From JAGTVB01 sp049282355 (lineage in GTDB: Bacteria > Pseudomonadota > Gammaproteobacteria > HK1): DNA of 64,000 nt. Location of the stretch: the NCBI GenBank assembly GCA_049282355.1, contig JBAPTW010000444.1:5961-69960 (forward strand), read 5' to 3'. The first letter of the stretch is position 1, and every line of letters begins with the position of its first letter. Positions 26,447-35,508 of this stretch are shown piece by piece. The position numbers were made by a program, and so were the translations under genes. The notes beneath the pieces are model-generated. The model ran no database searches. It saw only the letters and a list, made by a program, of their open reading frames with translations, and had not been told where the DNA came from.

Positions 26447-27649
26447 TCAGTGCTCATGCCCACACAGCGCTTCAGCGATAGTGGTGGCCGCGAGCCGGTG
26501 ACCGGCCGGATTCCAGTGGCCAATGCCGGGCTGAGAATTTTCGAAACCGTGCAACCACATGCCGGAAAAGGTGGCAAAAAGCTGCATTGCAGGCGCAAGG
26601 TTGATCACCGCAAACCCGGCGCGTTCACCCAGCTCGTGGATCCGTCGATCCGGATAAAACAAATCCGCCACGCCGAGGCGATGCTGAAATTGTTCGCGAA
26701 ATAACGGATTAGGGTGAACCTGGGCACCCGTCGTCAGCGTTACGACCAAAAATTTTGCTCCCTGGGCGCTCACCTCCTCATGCATTTTTTGGATGAGCCC
26801 TTCCGTTACCCGCCAAGCCGAGCGCCACCGCCAGTCCTGCGGCTCTTGATAGATGCGGGTGTCCACTCCTGGTTCTTTGGCGCTGTTTTTATTAACCTCC
26901 CGGCTCGCCTGCCACTGCCCATACCAGAGCCCTAGCAAATCGGTGGCACGATCAATCGCCTGCAGCAACCGGGAATGATCCAATAAGGCGAATCCGAGGC
27001 GACCGTACCAAGCCGTCCGAAACCGATAGCTGGGTGATTGTCGAAAAGAGGCATCGAGCACCAGCTCATCGCCTCGATAAACGAAGTATGGGCGCAGCGG
27101 ATCGTGGTCGAGCGCTCTCGAGTTTTCCGTAATATCGTTGCCGTGAAAAAAGGCGAGGAGAACCAGGTCAGGCTGGTAGAACCGGGCGCGGTGGCGCAGG
27201 GTGAGCAGCTCTTGGGCAGTGCTGTAGCCACTCACCCCAAAGTTTAAGACTTGTACCTTGCGCCCCTGGAATGGGTTGCAAGCGTTGAGCTCGTCCTGCA
27301 GGATGAACCAAAAGGTCTGTTCGATGGGCACCTGCACCGCCTCAACAAAGGAGTCGCCAAGGACAGCGATACGGAAAATTCCAGGCGCCTTTTGCAGCGG
27401 CCACAGGCGGTCACGCATGCCGGCCTCATTAATGCGCACCAGGGCTTTTCCTTCCAAGCGCTGCCAGCCCTCAGCACCCGCCGCTGGTCCCCAACCGCGC
27501 TGCGGGTCCGGCCGCTTGTAAAGAGACCAGTAATAAGAGAAGCCAACTGCCCGCAGACCAACTTCCCCCAGACCGACTCCTACCCCTAAAGCTATCAGCA
27601 TCCAGAGTAAATAACTCAGCCACCTCGCACGAGAGCGACCATCAGACAT
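26447..27649 (-). CDS. Membrane-anchored SGNH/GDSL-type hydrolase
   Basis: A 400-residue protein with one N-terminal membrane helix (about 10-30) and a periplasmic SGNH fold. The nucleophile block is IAVLGDSFVEA (S100), the Gly block is NFGVSGYSTAQE and the Asn block is FFHGNDI. The C-terminal block reads GIGHWNPAGHRLAA, where the usual Asp three residues before the catalytic His is a Gly, so the triad may be a dyad. Such proteins often act as O-acetyl esterases or transferases on polysaccharides; the substrate is unknown. Its stop codon touches a CAGCTTCT end like that of the 40.3 kb element. Confidence 0.8.
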   Translation of the reverse strand: MSDGRSRARWLSYLLWMLIALGVGVGLGEVGLRAVGFSYYWSLYKRPDPQRGWGPAAGAEGWQRLEGKALVRINEAGMRDRLWPLQKAPGIFRIAVLGDSFVEAVQVPIEQTFWFILQDELNACNPFQGRKVQVLNFGVSGYSTAQELLTLRHRARFYQPDLVLLAFFHGNDITENSRALDHDPLRPYFVYRGDELVLDASFRQSPSYRFRTAWYGRLGFALLDHSRLLQAIDRATDLLGLWYGQWQASREVNKNSAKEPGVDTRIYQEPQDWRWRSAWRVTEGLIQKMHEEVSAQGAKFLVVTLTTGAQVHPNPLFREQFQHRLGVADLFYPDRRIHELGERAGFAVINLAPAMQLFATFSGMWLHGFENSQPGIGHWNPAGHRLAATTIAEALCGHEH

Positions 27650-27769
27650 AAGTGTGCGACTGTGGGGAAGCCTCCCGCTGCTTTACAAGCGCAGCAGTGG
27701 GAAGCCGCTCCTTCCTGCCCCGCAGTGGCGATTACTATGACGCTGATGCCTGTAAGTCACGGTGATAAA

Positions 27770-28663
27770 TCACTTCGTCGTCGGTTGCATGCCGCTCTGT
27801 GGTCCTGCAGGGCGCTGCGGCGCTCCACTTCCTGATGCTTCGCCACCCTGTGCTTGACCGCCACCGCTCTGCGCCCCACTTTTAGGCGCTGTAGGACTGC
27901 CTCCAGGCACTCCCTGCATCCCGGGCATCATGCCGCGCATCATCGGGAAGGGGGCCCCCGGCATTGGCGATCGGCCCTGCAACCATTGCTTCTGCTCACC
28001 CGTCAGTACGTCGTCGACTTGCTGGCGCGTCTCGATGGTGCTGACAATCCACTGCCGCTGCAGTTCAAAGAGGCGACCATAGGCTTCACCGACAGCGTTC
28101 GCATCCACCGACTCTGCCGCCCAAAGCTGTGCCAGCTTGTCCGATTCCTCCATCATGGCACCTTTCAGATCCCAATGCTTCTTGCGCAAGTCTTGAGCAA
28201 TGCTTCGCAGCTTGCTGCGTTGCTCTTCGGTGAGATCAGGAAGCTGCCAGGCTTGCATGACGCTGGCCATTCCATATTTGTCGCCACCACCCATACCCAT
28301 CATTGGGCCCGAAGGACCCCCTTGACCAGGCATCATTGCGGGCCCCATCATGGCGCGAGGGTCTGGAGGACCATAGCCAAAAGCGGGCCCGCCTCCTCCC
28401 GGTCCGCCACCCTCAGGACCGCCCCATGGCCCTCCTCCTGCGTAGGGTGGAGCTCCTTGTGGCCCCATCGGCCCCGGCGGACCGCCGTAAGGCCCCATCG
28501 GGCCAGCAAACTCAACCTGCGCGAAGGATATTCCTTGCTCCGCCGGTGCCGATGTCCCTGCTGTCTGCTCCCCGGCTTGCGCACCAGTGGCCGCGCCGAG
28601 GGCAGGTGCTACCATGAACACGGCAAGGTGAGTCATGAATTTCGCTGTCCTTTTCCTACTCAT
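27770..28663 (-). CDS. Periplasmic Spy/CpxP-like protein in a Gly/Pro/Met-rich frame
   Basis: About 297 residues with a signal peptide (MTHLAVFMVAPALGAATGAQA). A Gly/Pro/Met-rich segment (about 50-135: GPMGPYGGPPGPMG) leads to a helical core LPDLTEEQRSKLRSI, LRKKHWDLKGAMMEE and IETRQQVDDVLTGEQKQWL. The LTEEQ pair is the LTxxQ motif of Spy/CpxP-type chaperones and metal-resistance sensors. A second Gly/Ser/Gln-rich tail follows. GGAGG nine bases before ATG 28663 fixes the start. The low-complexity flanks are unusual for the family and resemble the other secreted proteins nearby. Confidence 0.75.
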   Translation of the reverse strand: MSRKRTAKFMTHLAVFMVAPALGAATGAQAGEQTAGTSAPAEQGISFAQVEFAGPMGPYGGPPGPMGPQGAPPYAGGGPWGGPEGGGPGGGGPAFGYGPPDPRAMMGPAMMPGQGGPSGPMMGMGGGDKYGMASVMQAWQLPDLTEEQRSKLRSIAQDLRKKHWDLKGAMMEESDKLAQLWAAESVDANAVGEAYGRLFELQRQWIVSTIETRQQVDDVLTGEQKQWLQGRSPMPGAPFPMMRGMMPGMQGVPGGSPTAPKSGAQSGGGQAQGGEASGSGAPQRPAGPQSGMQPTTK

Positions 28664-28829
28664 TCTTTCGTTCCTCCACTTTCGAATAAGCTGACTAAAG
28701 TCCCGCAAACGACGGAAGCAATGCACTCTTCCCTTCACTTTGATGCCTCATCGTCTCCCATCTGCGGCGTACAGCCTACCGTCTACCGCGGCTCCTGACA
28801 ACCGCGCCCCAGCATTAACCCTGAGAGCT

Positions 28830-30101
28830 TTAGGTTTCGGCTTGCTGCCTTGTGGAAACGTCGTCTTGCCTCGGGGTGGGCGCAGTAACAGAATTTGTAC
28901 TCAAACGTTGCCCGTAGTGCCCATAGAACCCCTTGAGGGCAAAGGGGGCCAGCAGAGTGGTGCAAGCAATGACTAGTACCAGACCGGCATAGCTATCATT
29001 GGCAAGAATTCCGGACATGCGCCCAAGCTCGGCGAAGATGATGCCGACCTCACCGCGAGGCACCATGGCAATGCCGATGGCGCTACGCACCGGCCACGCT
29101 TCTTGCACCAGCAGCCCGGCAGCAACCTTGCCGATGACCGCAACGAGAAGCAACGACAGCGAAAAGGCCCAGATAAAAGCGGATCCCCAGTCAATTGATC
29201 GCAGGTCCAGCGACACCCCAACCATGACAAAAAAGATCGGCGTAAACAAGCGCACGATGGGCCGCATTTCGCTGCTCAGGCGATCGCTAAACCAAGCGGA
29301 GGTCCTGATCGCAATCCCGAAGGGGAGAAAAAATCTCCGGGAAAGCGCAAGCCCTGCGGCAAAACCACCGAGCAGTTCCGGGGCCCCCACGACATGGGCC
29401 AACCAAGCAAAAAACAGCACTAAGGAGACCACCGTGGTAGGAATCATCCCCGGGATCTCGCTCTTCGCATCAAAGTGCGAAATGACTTGCGACATCAGCT
29501 TTGCGGCCATGGGCGCGAACAAAAAGAATGCTCCCACGAACAGCATGACTTTGCCTGTGCTCACCAAGCTCACACCGACACCGGTCGAGAATTCGTACAG
29601 AAGAGCGAGCAACACCACCCCAAGGACATCATCGATGACGGCCGCTCCCAGCACGATCTGACCTTCGAGGCTCTGTTCCCGACGCAGATCGCAAAGCACC
29701 CGGACGGTGATACCGATGCTGGTGGCGGTGAGGGTGCCGCCGACGAAGAGAGACACCACCAGCGGTAGCTGGAATAGCCCACGGCAGAGGCCGGCACCGA
29801 GGACAAAGGGCAGGATAAAACCAGCAACCGCTACCAGCAGCGCCTTTGGTCCGGCTCGCATCAAACGCCCCACGTCGGTCTCCATCCCGACCTCGAAGAG
29901 CAGCAGGATGACGCCGATCTCGGCAAGCAGCTTGAGCACCTCGGTGGGCTGCAGCCAGCCGAGGAGGCTTGGACCAAGCACCACGCCCGCCAGCAGCTCG
30001 CCAATCACCGAAGGCATCTTGAAACGTACCGCCAGCTCCGCCAGGATCCGGGCCAGCAGCAAGATGACCATCAGCTGCAGGAAGAAGGTGTGTACCTCCA
30101 T
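28830..30101 (-). CDS. CPA2-family cation:proton antiporter (KefB/NapA type)
   Basis: About 423 residues with 11-13 predicted membrane helices. MPSVIGELLAGVVLGPSLLG and LLAEIGVILLLFEVGMETD are characteristic of the CPA2 family, and AAVIDDVLGVVLLA carries the Asp pair of the ion site. It ends shortly after the last helix with no RCK/TrkA-N domain, so it is an unregulated Na+ or K+/H+ exchanger rather than a full KefB. ATG 30101 is preferred to TTG 30122. It lies 55 bases downstream of the RND pump on the same strand. Confidence 0.92.
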   Translation of the reverse strand: MEVHTFFLQLMVILLLARILAELAVRFKMPSVIGELLAGVVLGPSLLGWLQPTEVLKLLAEIGVILLLFEVGMETDVGRLMRAGPKALLVAVAGFILPFVLGAGLCRGLFQLPLVVSLFVGGTLTATSIGITVRVLCDLRREQSLEGQIVLGAAVIDDVLGVVLLALLYEFSTGVGVSLVSTGKVMLFVGAFFLFAPMAAKLMSQVISHFDAKSEIPGMIPTTVVSLVLFFAWLAHVVGAPELLGGFAAGLALSRRFFLPFGIAIRTSAWFSDRLSSEMRPIVRLFTPIFFVMVGVSLDLRSIDWGSAFIWAFSLSLLLVAVIGKVAAGLLVQEAWPVRSAIGIAMVPRGEVGIIFAELGRMSGILANDSYAGLVLVIACTTLLAPFALKGFYGHYGQRLSTNSVTAPTPRQDDVSTRQQAET

Positions 30102-30155
30102 CGCCGCTAGGGGATACCCCAAGCACCCCGAACAGGTCTTGTCATGCTACTGCGA

Positions 30156-33100
30156 CTATTCATGGTGGCGGGCACCCGCCTTCGGCAGTGAATCCGCCAG
30201 CGCCGCCTCGGGCTGAGTGTGACCGCGCGCAGCCACCGCACTCTCCGCGGCATCGACGTCACCCTCCGATGACGCCGCCGGCTGGCGTGTCTGGGCGTCC
30301 GGCTGGCGCGGATAAAACGCACGACGCGCCGAGATGCAGCCCAAGGGAACCACTACCATTGTCAGGGACACCGCAACCAAGGCACCAAACAACAGCGAGA
30401 TCGCCATCCCTTGAAAGATGGGATCGAACAAAATAGCTATCGCTCCCGCCATCATGGTGAGATCGGTCACCCATATGGGGCGCATGCGGATCTGCCCAGC
30501 CTTCACCACCGCCTCGCGAATGTCCAATCCGCGGTGCACTTCGTTCTTGGCAAAGTCCACCAACAGGATGGAATTGCGAACCTCGATGCCCGCAAGCGCA
30601 ATGAACCCGATCATGGAGGTGGCCGTCACCTCGGCACCGAGCAGCCAGTGCCCCGGCACGATGCCGATGAGGGTTAGCGGGATGGGAGCCATGACGATGA
30701 CCGGCAACAGGAAGTTGTTGAATTCCATCACCAGGAGGATGTAGATGAGCAGCAAAGCCGCCGCAAAAGCAAGCCCCAGATCGCGAAAGGTTTCGTAGGT
30801 CACCGTCCACTCGCCGGCCCACTCGAAGCCAGACGCGTAAGTCGTCTCGGGAGCGGTGGTGAGGGTGCCTGACATGATCACGCCATCGGGCGTCCGGTAG
30901 TCTTTCAGCGACGACTCCACACCGAGCATGCCGTAGATGGGGGCACCCAACTTACCGGCCATCTCTCCAACGACATATTCCACCGGGCGCAGGTCCTTAT
31001 GGTAGATGATGGGGTCTTCCAGCGCTTTGACGAACCGCCCCAGCTCGGCGAGCGGCACCATGCGGCCATCGGCCGCCCGGATCGGCAGCTGCCCAAGGCG
31101 GCTGATTTCGGCTCGCGCCTCGAGGGGTAGCTGAATCACAATGTAGGTCGGTTCCAATACCCGTCCCCGTTTGAGATCACCGAGCTGATATCCCCCCATG
31201 GCCATGGCCACGTTGCTGTTGATGGTCTCAACCGAGATGCCGAGCCGCGTCGCCTTCTGTGTATCCACCTCGAAGCGCCAGGTATCATGAGGCGCTGTAA
31301 GATAATTATCCTCGTCGACCAGATTGGGCACCTGTTCGAATATCGCCGTCAGATCCGAGACGACCTCGCGGCGCGTCGCCGCATCCGGTCCGTACACCTC
31401 TGCGACTACGGTCTGCAGTACTGGCGGGCCCGGCGGCATCTCCACGATGGCAATGTGTGCCCCGAGCTTTCGGGCGATCGGTGTCAGCAACTCGCGCGCG
31501 GCGCTGGCAATTTCATGACTGCTGCGCTCTCGCGCGTGCTTGTCGAGGAGCATCACCTGGATGTCGGCATGCCAGGCTTCATTACGCAGGTAGTAATGAC
31601 GCACCATGCCGTTGAAGTTAAATGGCGAGACCGTCCCCGCATAGCTCTGCAATGCGGTCACTTCAGGCATCGTCTGCAGCGCCTGCGCTAGCCGTTTCGC
31701 GGCGTTGGCCGTAATTGGCAAGGCCGTCCCCTCCGGCATGTCAATGACTACATTGAATTCCGGCTTGTTGTCGAAAGGCAGCATCTTGACGGTGACCGCC
31801 TGGGTGTAAAACAGCGAGCAGGCGAGAAAAAACAACAACACCACGGTCACCAGAAACCCCCACGCGACTACGCGGCGGCGGATGAGCGGCTCAATGATCG
31901 GACGATAGATGCGGCCGATGGCTTGTTGCACACGCTTCTCCCGCTGCTCTGCCCGTTGCAAGCCTTCCAGCCTGGGCCGCAGCTGGTAAGAACACCACGG
32001 GGTAAATACGAAAGCAGCGAACAAGGAGAAAATTATGGCCACCGACCCCAGGGAAGGGATAGGCAGCATGTACGGTCCCATCATGCCGCTGACGAACCCC
32101 ATCGGCAGCAAGGCAGCGAGCACGGTGAGGGTGGCGATGATGGTGGGATTACCCACCTCCCGCACGGCGTCGAGGGCGGTCGCAATGCTGGTGTTATCCT
32201 CTAACAGCCAGCGCCGAAAGATGTTCTCCACCACCACCGTGGCGTCATCTACCAGGATTCCGATAGCAAAAATCAGGGCGAACAAGCTCACCCGATCGAT
32301 GGTGTAGCCAAGCACCCAGGCGGACCAAATCGTAATCAGGATAACGATAGGAATGACGATGATGACCACTAGGGCCGGGCGCCCGCCAATAGTGGCCCAA
32401 GAAATGAGGCTCACGGCCACCGCGGCGCCGAGCAGGGCGGACAGTAGCTCATTGACTTTGTCGTTGGCGGTCTTGCCGTAGTTGCGGGTAACGCTAACGT
32501 GGACATTGCTCGGGATCAGTTGACTTTTAAGCGATGCCAGTTGCTGCAAAATGGCATCGGCCACGGTAACGCCGTTAGTGCCCTCTTTCTTGGCAATGGC
32601 AATGGTCACTGCCGAGGCACCGTCGCTGGCCAAAGTCCGCTGTTGGCTGGCGGCGCCGGTGTAATACAAAACCATACGGTTGGTTTCTTCGGGTGCCTGA
32701 CGGACCCGAGCGACATCACGCACGTAGATGGGCATGCCCTGATAGGTGCCAACCACCAGCTGAGCGACATCCTCGGCCGAGCGCAGATAGGCGCCCGTGA
32801 TGACCTTGAGCAATCGATCTTCGTTCTCCACCGTGCCAGCGCCACGCTCGGCATTGGCCTGGCGGATGGTGTCGGCCACCTGGTCGAGACCGATGTTATA
32901 TCCCGCCAAGCGCTCTGGAAGCACCTCGACCCGCAGCTGTTCACGCCGGCCGCCGACCACGAACCCCGGTCCCGTGTTTCTCACTTCCTTCAAACGCTGC
33001 AATACATCCTGAGCAAGCGCCCGCAGCGCGGCGTCATCCACTTCTTCGGACCACAGGGTCACGGTGACGACGGGCACGTCGTCGACGCTTTTCGGCTGAA

Positions 33101-33581
33101 CCAGCGGCATGGATACCCCAGGGGGTATCTGGTCCAGGTTCGTCTGCAGCGTCTCGTGGACTTTGACGATAGACGGTCCCAGAGGCTCGCCCACCTCAAA
33201 GCGTACCGTGACCAGCCCACGCTCTCGCCCAGACATGGAATACACATGCTTGACCCCCGGGATCTCACTCATCATGCGCTCCAGCGGCTCAATGGCAAGG
33301 CTTACCACCTGCGCCGTCGACGCTCCCGGGTATTCAATGAAAATGTCGATCAGGGGCACCGAGATCTGCGGATCCTCTTGGCGAGGGGTGAACAGCAGGC
33401 CAAGCACCCCCAGCGCCAATGTGGCAGCCATGAGCAATGGCGTCAGCGGCGAAGCGATGAAGAGTCGAGCGAGATGGCCGGCCAGGCCAAGGGAAGGCCT
33501 TTTTACCGCAGGCATCGGTGGATGGGTAAGCGCTGGACGCCGTGAGCGTTGTTTAGGGGGAGGTGGGGATGAAGAATTCAT
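30156..33581 (-). CDS. RND efflux transporter permease (AcrB family)
   Basis: A 1141-residue inner-membrane pump of the hydrophobic-amphiphilic efflux type. The first helix is followed by PRQEDPQISVPLIDIFIEYPGAS, and the proton-relay Asp pair lies in GILVDDATVVVENIFRRW. Two large periplasmic loops and 12 helices are evident, with IEVRNSILLVDFAKNE in the second half. A Pro-rich extension of about 30 residues precedes the first helix and a tail of about 60 residues follows the last. No membrane-fusion or outer-membrane gene lies on either side, which is unusual for this family. Substrate unknown. Confidence 0.93.
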   Translation of the reverse strand: MNSSSPPPPKQRSRRPALTHPPMPAVKRPSLGLAGHLARLFIASPLTPLLMAATLALGVLGLLFTPRQEDPQISVPLIDIFIEYPGASTAQVVSLAIEPLERMMSEIPGVKHVYSMSGRERGLVTVRFEVGEPLGPSIVKVHETLQTNLDQIPPGVSMPLVQPKSVDDVPVVTVTLWSEEVDDAALRALAQDVLQRLKEVRNTGPGFVVGGRREQLRVEVLPERLAGYNIGLDQVADTIRQANAERGAGTVENEDRLLKVITGAYLRSAEDVAQLVVGTYQGMPIYVRDVARVRQAPEETNRMVLYYTGAASQQRTLASDGASAVTIAIAKKEGTNGVTVADAILQQLASLKSQLIPSNVHVSVTRNYGKTANDKVNELLSALLGAAVAVSLISWATIGGRPALVVIIVIPIVILITIWSAWVLGYTIDRVSLFALIFAIGILVDDATVVVENIFRRWLLEDNTSIATALDAVREVGNPTIIATLTVLAALLPMGFVSGMMGPYMLPIPSLGSVAIIFSLFAAFVFTPWCSYQLRPRLEGLQRAEQREKRVQQAIGRIYRPIIEPLIRRRVVAWGFLVTVVLLFFLACSLFYTQAVTVKMLPFDNKPEFNVVIDMPEGTALPITANAAKRLAQALQTMPEVTALQSYAGTVSPFNFNGMVRHYYLRNEAWHADIQVMLLDKHARERSSHEIASAARELLTPIARKLGAHIAIVEMPPGPPVLQTVVAEVYGPDAATRREVVSDLTAIFEQVPNLVDEDNYLTAPHDTWRFEVDTQKATRLGISVETINSNVAMAMGGYQLGDLKRGRVLEPTYIVIQLPLEARAEISRLGQLPIRAADGRMVPLAELGRFVKALEDPIIYHKDLRPVEYVVGEMAGKLGAPIYGMLGVESSLKDYRTPDGVIMSGTLTTAPETTYASGFEWAGEWTVTYETFRDLGLAFAAALLLIYILLVMEFNNFLLPVIVMAPIPLTLIGIVPGHWLLGAEVTATSMIGFIALAGIEVRNSILLVDFAKNEVHRGLDIREAVVKAGQIRMRPIWVTDLTMMAGAIAILFDPIFQGMAISLLFGALVAVSLTMVVVPLGCISARRAFYPRQPDAQTRQPAASSEGDVDAAESAVAARGHTQPEAALADSLPKAGARHHE

Positions 33582-33812
33582 TGCCGATCCGAATCGTGGA
33601 ACCTGTCTTAAGCGAGCGCTTCCCGCAGCACACCCAGCTCGGTTGGTAGCGGTGCACCAGCAAAAGGACCAAGAGTCTATGACCTCATAAATTATTTGTC
33701 GAAGTACTCTTGAGCCTGCGAGCTGTCTCAGTTAAATAGTCATTCTAGGCAGCCGCCTTAGGCGCTAAACGCCAGCACTCCTGGCATCATTCCGGTTCTG
33801 GGGTCATTTTCA

Positions 33813-34667
33813 ATGATAGAGATCAAGAATAAGCACACGGGCAGTATTCTGGCGAGGATCAATGTCGACACACTGGCGGGCGCTGATCTACGCGATATGC
33901 ATCTGGCAGAGGCCAATCTTCGCGGCATGGATCTGAGCCGTGCCCAGCTGGACAATGCGAATTTATTCGAAGCCGATCTGCGCGAAGCGAATCTCTCCCA
34001 CGGCATCCTCTGGGGCTCCCATCTCAGTCAGGCGGATCTGAGTAACGCCAATATCCGTGGCGCCCGCTTCAGCGATGGTACTCATGCCGGGGCGGCGATG
34101 CTCGCGCACGCCACCCTGTGGAGCGCCGATCTCACCGGTGCGGATCTGCGCCAAGTGGACTTGCGCGAGGTCAATCTCGCCCATGCCAACTTAAGCCGGA
34201 CCGATCTGCGTAGGGCGGTTTTGCAGAGCGCCAATCTCTCGCACGCCTCACTGCGCAACGCCCTGCTCATCGACGCCAATCTTCGCGAGGCTGATTTGAG
34301 TCATGCAGATCTGCGCGACACGCATTTAAACGAGGCGAATCTTATTCGGGCAAACCTCAGCGGGGCCGATCTCGGCAGCGGCGATGACGGGCATTTCGCT
34401 GTACTCAACCGTGCCAATATGGAGAGCGCCAATCTCACCGGTGTGCGCATGCGGCAGGCGATTTTGGTTGAAGCCAACTTACGCAATGCCAATCTGACCG
34501 ATGCCGACCTCGCCCACGCCATCATCAGCGGCACTATCTTGCGCGGTGCCAATGTCCGCAACGCGAACTTCGAAGGCGTCGAGCTGGCAACGGTTACCAT
34601 GGATTTTGCCAATTTCTCAGAAGCACGAAATGCCGACATTCCAACTTACAAGACGCACCTTCGATGA
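33813..34667 (+). CDS. Pentapeptide-repeat protein
   Basis: A 284-residue protein made almost entirely of A(D/N)LxX repeats (ADLRDMHLAEANLRGMDLSR and so on), predicting a right-handed quadrilateral beta helix. There is no signal peptide or catalytic domain. A short break occurs near residues 190-197 (LGSGDDGHF). Some family members mimic DNA and bind gyrase, but most have no known role. It is followed by the Cys-rich protein after about 22 bases and precedes the cytochrome/FG-GAP locus. Confidence 0.92.
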   Translation: MIEIKNKHTGSILARINVDTLAGADLRDMHLAEANLRGMDLSRAQLDNANLFEADLREANLSHGILWGSHLSQADLSNANIRGARFSDGTHAGAAMLAHATLWSADLTGADLRQVDLREVNLAHANLSRTDLRRAVLQSANLSHASLRNALLIDANLREADLSHADLRDTHLNEANLIRANLSGADLGSGDDGHFAVLNRANMESANLTGVRMRQAILVEANLRNANLTDADLAHAIISGTILRGANVRNANFEGVELATVTMDFANFSEARNADIPTYKTHLR

Positions 34668-34689
34668 GCCGGCGGTGCCCCGCAAGCAA

Positions 34690-35487
34690 ATGCGTTGGTG
34701 CGGCCAAACGGTGCACAATAATGGGCTAAACTCGCCCTTCTCGACGCGACGAGCACGTCGCTTGTTGACTGGGCTACTCTGCTTTATCGCATTGGTCGCG
34801 ACCACCGCCGACGCGGCATCCTGGACGAATCGCCTGGCCGACGGTAGACGCATTCAGGTGGACCCGAATACCAATCGGGTGACAGTGTTCCCCGAGGAAG
34901 GCACCCGCCGGCAACTCTGGGATGGCGTGCATCGCTTGGAGGACGGATCGACCATCACGATCCGCTCGGGTGTGATGGTACCCAACAAGGCGATCGTCGA
35001 GCTGCGCCAACACTTGCCAAGCCCACCGACAGCCGAATCCGCTGTGCCGTGCCAACGATTGGTGCGCAAAGTGTGCGGCTTGCATGACGAATGTGCAGAC
35101 CACGCCGCCTGCGAGCCCGCCCGTCAGCTGCAGCAGATGAGCCAGGATCAGGCGCAGGAAGCCCTTGATTATCCTGACGCGACGACGCCCCCTTGGGCAT
35201 CCGAGCAGTGCCGAGACGCCCTCGCGGACGAGGCGTTCTTCACCGCCTGTGGCAAATTGCAGCGCGGAAAAAAGTCAACGCCTTGCGAGCAGCTTTTCGA
35301 CAAAGTGTGCGGAGCACACCAGGAGTGTCGCCAGCAGTCCCGCTGTCCCCTGGCAAAACAGATGATCGATATGGAAGCGGGCGAACGCCGCGCTGCGACC
35401 GACCCCGACGCGCTGACCTTTACCAGCAGTCAGTGCCGAGAAGCCCTGGGTGATGAGGAGTTCTTCGAACCTTGTCAACCACCTTAA
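34690..35487 (+). CDS. Secreted Cys-rich protein with duplicated domain
   Basis: About 265 residues, no known family recognised. From ATG 34690 there is a signal peptide (RRLLTGLLCFIALVATTADA). A small beta-rich segment follows (NRLADGRRIQVDPNTNRVTV). Two similar Cys-rich repeats then occur, each reading PCxxL...KVCGxHxEC...C and ending QCR(D/E)AL(A/G)DE(A/E)FF..C. The six or so cysteines per repeat suggest disulfides. The frame is open upstream into the pentapeptide gene, and ATG 34630 is an alternative. It stands directly before the pentahaem cytochrome gene (21 bases) and may belong to the same operon. Confidence 0.7.
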   Translation: MRWCGQTVHNNGLNSPFSTRRARRLLTGLLCFIALVATTADAASWTNRLADGRRIQVDPNTNRVTVFPEEGTRRQLWDGVHRLEDGSTITIRSGVMVPNKAIVELRQHLPSPPTAESAVPCQRLVRKVCGLHDECADHAACEPARQLQQMSQDQAQEALDYPDATTPPWASEQCRDALADEAFFTACGKLQRGKKSTPCEQLFDKVCGAHQECRQQSRCPLAKQMIDMEAGERRAATDPDALTFTSSQCREALGDEEFFEPCQPP

Positions 35488-35508
35488 GAACATCGGAAGT
35501 AATGCCAC

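Noticed and set aside
32499..33545. 348-residue plus-strand frame opposite the RND pump
   Set aside because: Composition is His/Arg/Gln-rich without motifs and it lies wholly inside the RND gene.
33813..34667. Quinolone-resistance (Qnr) assignment for the pentapeptide protein
   Set aside because: The repeats alone do not show it; Qnr-specific loops are not recognised.
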